From Mya arenaria (Eukaryota; Mollusca; Bivalvia; Myida; Myidae): 64,000 bases of DNA. The translations under genes and the position numbers were made by a program. The notes beneath the pieces are model-generated. The model did not search any database, was not told the origin of the DNA, and saw nothing but the letters and a program-made list of their open reading frames with translations. Location: the NCBI RefSeq assembly GCF_026914265.1, contig NC_069124.1:53804388-53868387 (forward strand), written 5' to 3'. Of this stretch, positions 60,910 to 64,000 are shown piece by piece (the stretch's first letter is position 1; every line of letters starts with the position of its first letter).

Positions 60910-62676
60910 GGGCCGAATTCAGAACATCCACTCTCACTCCCACTCCAGCCACATTCCCGTAAGGGACACTCAAGTGACCACTTGAGTGAAATAAGGGGAG
61001 TGACACTCAATTGATCTGTTCGTATTCACACGCCTCGATAACACTCCACTTCATCAAGTGACCAATACAGTACAAATACATTTATGTTTTCATGATCATA
61101 GCGGATTATTTGTTTGACTATATAGTGATGTTTACAGTAAACATATGTTTATTTGCGATTTGAGTACCTTGCTGGTAGATATGGCAACAAACAAATGACA
61201 ATAATTGTTATTCTGAAACTTAACATTTTAAAACATTTGGTTAATAAAAATAACTCTTGTAAATAACTGTTGCAAAATGCGTTTTAATGCATGTTTTTTG
61301 TTATCGTTGTTGTTTTAAATATGTAGCCGTTTTCCATTGTATCACATGATTTAAAAATGTACTGGTATATAATCTTGCTTTTGTAGTCTGCATAAAGCGG
61401 TCTTTCACGTTTGGAAATAATATGAAAGTTGAAAACACTTTATAAAAAAATAGCACCTGGATAAAATTAGCGAATGAATCTTCCTCTTATGGGGAAATTA
61501 CACCTCGGAGTGAAAAACAACTTATGAAATGTATGGGTAATAATAATAATAATAATAATAGTGTTGTTGTTGGTGGTGGTGGTGATGGTGATGATGATGA
61601 TGATGATGATGATGATCCAACTGAATATAGGCTGGAAAATACATATCAATTCTCCGACCACACTCTGAAATGAACATGAACATTGCGTAAATAAAGTCTA
61701 CCGGCCTATCGGCGTAGAGATAGCGGCCGGGCGGCCTAGCGGCCTAAAATTGTTGCCTATTTTAAAACATTTTTATGAGTTATTTTCCAAAACTATGATA
61801 AATTAAATGTTATATTCATAAATCCACATCCTTTAGCGAATATCAGCATTTCCCCCTTTTGGGAGGCTGCTGGATTGAGGTTTTGGGAAATTTTGGCCAC
61901 TATGCCGCTAACTACACGCCACTAGGCCGCAGGAATGCTTGATCGACTTTTTGAAGAAAAAATCGCTCCAGCGTTATAAATTTTGCATAGAAAAACATTA
62001 TTTTAGCAACGTATTAGAGGAAAACTCAAATGTGAAAAACAATTTAAGACCGCTATGATTATGTACGAATGTATTTCCCAATTAAACGCATGAACAATAA
62101 CTTTGAAATAGAGAACAAATTAAGGCCGCTAGTCCGCCAAGTTCACGCCGCTAGGCCGCTACTTTCATGCCGCTAGGCTGCTTACTTTGCGTACATTTAG
62201 CTGCATGTTCTTGCAGCCATCGATGAAACGCAACCATCAAGTTTGCTTGGCGTTCAAGATCATTACGAAACAAAACAAATATACGTTTGGCGCATCATTT
62301 TGAAAATTAGATTTTTGTAGAAGGCAACGTTTTTGATGCACACGTACTTTAATGGATTAACCCGGTCTCTTAATTATGTTCTTGGAACGAGGATGTCCCT
62401 TATTTCTTCCAAAATCTGATATATTTCACCTGTTCTACTTGTCATGTACATTTATCACTCACACTCATTCAATTCGTATTCACAACCAGTCCTCGAGGGC
62501 TGTTCAAGTGGCCTAGCCGAGCACTCACTAATGTCCCACTCACGCAAAACACTTGAGTCTCACTCACACCTGTGAATACGAATATACTTTTCACTCGAAA
62601 ATATCTGGACCGTTATGTGATTACAGCGGATGAACTTATTGAGTGTGAGTAAGAGTGGTTGTTCTGAATTCGGCCC
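60910..62676. mobile_element. 1.77-kb non-autonomous DNA transposon, PIF/Harbinger-like ends
   Basis: It starts GGGCCGAATTCAGAACATCC and ends with the complement GGTTGTTCTGAATTCGGCCC. The inverted termini extend over about 35-40 bp and continue as CACTC-rich subterminal repeats. ATA lies directly at both borders, a plausible 3-bp target duplication, which with GGGCC termini suggests PIF/Harbinger. No transposase frame is present. The interior holds microsatellites and a cluster of GGCCGCTA-type motifs (61,700-62,190) that may be a nested element. Confidence 0.8.
61540..61616. repeat. (TAA)n(GTT)(GGT)n(GAT)n compound microsatellite
   Basis: Successive short runs of TAA, GTT, GGT and GAT triplets inside the transposon at 60,910-62,676. 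Confidence 0.95.
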
Positions 62677-62775
62677 ATAGTGCTTAGATCGTGTGTTGAA
62701 TGTTATTACAGTAATGTGCCTTTCTCTAGCAAACATTTTATCATGTTTATTGACACTGATACCGCACTATGTTTG

Positions 62776-63657
62776 CCCGACGGCCAGATACCCGTGACAT
62801 TTGTCAGAGGTCTTAAGGACTGCAAAAAGGTTTTTGGAGACCAATCTTGGCATGCTATTTATCAGGTGGTAAGTGGTCCTCAACAAAATGTTCGTACACT
62901 TCATTTAGAAACAGTTCACACTAATACAACTTAATATTTAGGTTTTTAAGAATTGTTCAACGAGTCTTTAAATATTTATGTAGACTGTGTAATCTGTGTG
63001 TGTTTTGTCTATCTGAATTGCCCATTGACCCATTGCCATAGTAAGTCTTTTGGTTGATGGTCTTTTTCCTAAAGTTTTTAAAGGCCTAGTTTAAGCCTTC
63101 TATAAGTGACTCCTCCCCCCCCCCCCAAAAAAAAAAAACAACAAAACAGCAACAAAAAACAACAAACAAAAAACGTGTGTTTGTACACAGCCTCTGTTAA
63201 TTGATCTTAATCTTATTGCCTAATTGGCTTATCATATCTCCAATCAGAGTACCCTGCTGTGCAGTTTCGATGTTTTATTATAAAAATGGACCCTTAATGA
63301 CCCTGAGCCAATAAACGAATATTGGTCCCAACTGTGACACCAGTGCAATTAGCAGGAGATGCACAGCAGGGGATTATCATGCCAAACATTACTTAAACTA
63401 GGCCTTTAATGATTTTTTTTATTTTAACTCAATAATGTTAATCAGCAAAACAAATAGCAACAAAAAGTAATACAAGTATTAAATAATAGTTCCAGATTAT
63501 TGCTGTTTGATGTCAGAAATACAGAAAACATTTACAGCAATCATCCTCCAAGTGTATGAGCTATAAGTTGTACGTTAAAGAGTGCATTCAATTGTTTTGG
63601 ATGATTTGCATCCAGGATCCACCTACTGATATTGGACTCGATGTTGCACAGGGATAA
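62776..63657 (+). pseudogene. MIEAP-family relic E (exons 4 and 5 only)
   Basis: The exon 4 equivalent (62,776-62,865) encodes exactly 30 codons ending GLKDCKKVFGDQSWHAIYQ, followed by a GT donor. The expected acceptor AG is absent (GTTTG precedes it). The exon 5 equivalent (63,517-63,657) follows a TGTCAG acceptor and encodes KYRKHLQQSSSK, CIQLFWMICIQDPPT and then LDV joined to AQG and a stop, so about 45 residues including VVWPALC are missing. Exons 1-3 are not found; the 1.77-kb transposon lies where they should be. It is most like genes A and B. Confidence 0.85.
63078..63409. mobile_element. MITE with TTAA borders inside relic E
   Basis: The left TTAAAGGCCTAGTTTAAG is exactly mirrored by CTTAAACTAGGCCTTTAA at the right. 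The outer TTAA could be the target duplication typical of piggyBac-like elements. Inner CCCTGCTGTGCA/TGCACAGCAGGG is a second inverted pair. A poly-C/poly-A run lies near the left end. It is inserted between the exon 4 and exon 5 equivalents. Confidence 0.85.
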
Positions 63658-64000
63658 TGATGAATAAAACAGAATGAAACAAACCTTTTCTGGTTACTGT
63701 AAGCTATTGATATGATTGTTTGATGTTAAAAACATCGCAATAAAATGGGTAGTGTTGGTGTTGAATTATAGCCTAAGCCGCACATACATGTACTAGTAGT
63801 GGTATTGCTTTTATCAATACATAGAGGAAATATTGTGTCAAACATTCCACCGAGCGAGCACTTAAAGCTTTATTTCACAAGTGGCGTAGCCAAGAAGGAA
63901 ATATTTACTTTTGGTGATAATAAGGTGATGTTTTGCATTTTTGTTCGAACCTAGATGTCTCAAATGGCATACGAACTAGAAATGGACCGATAAGAGAACT
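63658..64000. other. Right edge, no gene recognised
   Basis: Short non-coding stretch after relic E with no repeat structure seen. The MIEAP array may continue beyond the window. Confidence 0.4.

Overview
The window looks like nuclear DNA of a bivalve or closely related lophotrochozoan. It is AT-rich and intron-bearing, dense in MITEs, tRNA-derived SINEs and micro/minisatellites. Its recognisable host genes are all of one kind: homologues of the mitochondria-eating protein (MIEAP/SPATA18), which are multi-copy in bivalves. No bacterial-type gene, rRNA gene, CRISPR array or functional tRNA gene was seen.

Layout. About 1.0-7.3 kb is a broken Polinton/Maverick (adintovirus-like) fossil on the minus strand, with DNA polymerase B, capsid, integrase and accessory parts, one of them a BIR (inhibitor-of-apoptosis) domain. 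About 7.4-9.1 kb holds a 29-bp tandem repeat and an old ~140-bp satellite interrupted by a MITE. From 11.35 kb to the right edge runs a head-to-tail, plus-strand array of MIEAP-family genes. Gene A (11.35-13.92 kb) and gene B (21.72-24.01 kb) are short-form (about 418 and 466 aa). Gene C (32.22-36.97 kb, frameshifted) and gene D (50.43-54.89 kb, about 1130 aa) are long-form with a giant coiled-coil first exon. Relics lie at 38.5-39.65, 56.73-56.93 and 62.78-63.66 kb. All four genes share one five-exon plan with splice phases 2-0-0-0: exon 1 is a variable coiled-coil module and exons 2-5 make the conserved MIEAP C-terminal domain.

The array grew by segmental duplication. Unit 1 (about 25.87-38.27 kb, carrying gene C) and unit 2 (about 39.70-56.17 kb, carrying gene D) are paralogous over their whole length. 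A tract of about 2.3 kb covering exons 2-5 and the 3' flank is far more alike than the rest, which suggests gene conversion. The 5' flank of gene B (16.8-20.8 kb) is likewise paralogous to 58.75-60.8 kb, the flank of the last relic. Because unit 1 often keeps the empty site, several insertions in unit 2 can be bounded: a 3.7-kb foldback palindrome nested in a MITE, another MITE, a ~500-bp element and an LTR-like sequence.

MIEAP proteins act in mitochondrial quality control in vertebrates. Why this lineage keeps a rapidly turning-over tandem family with interchangeable coiled-coil exons is the main open question here. Percentages and alignments are by eye only.
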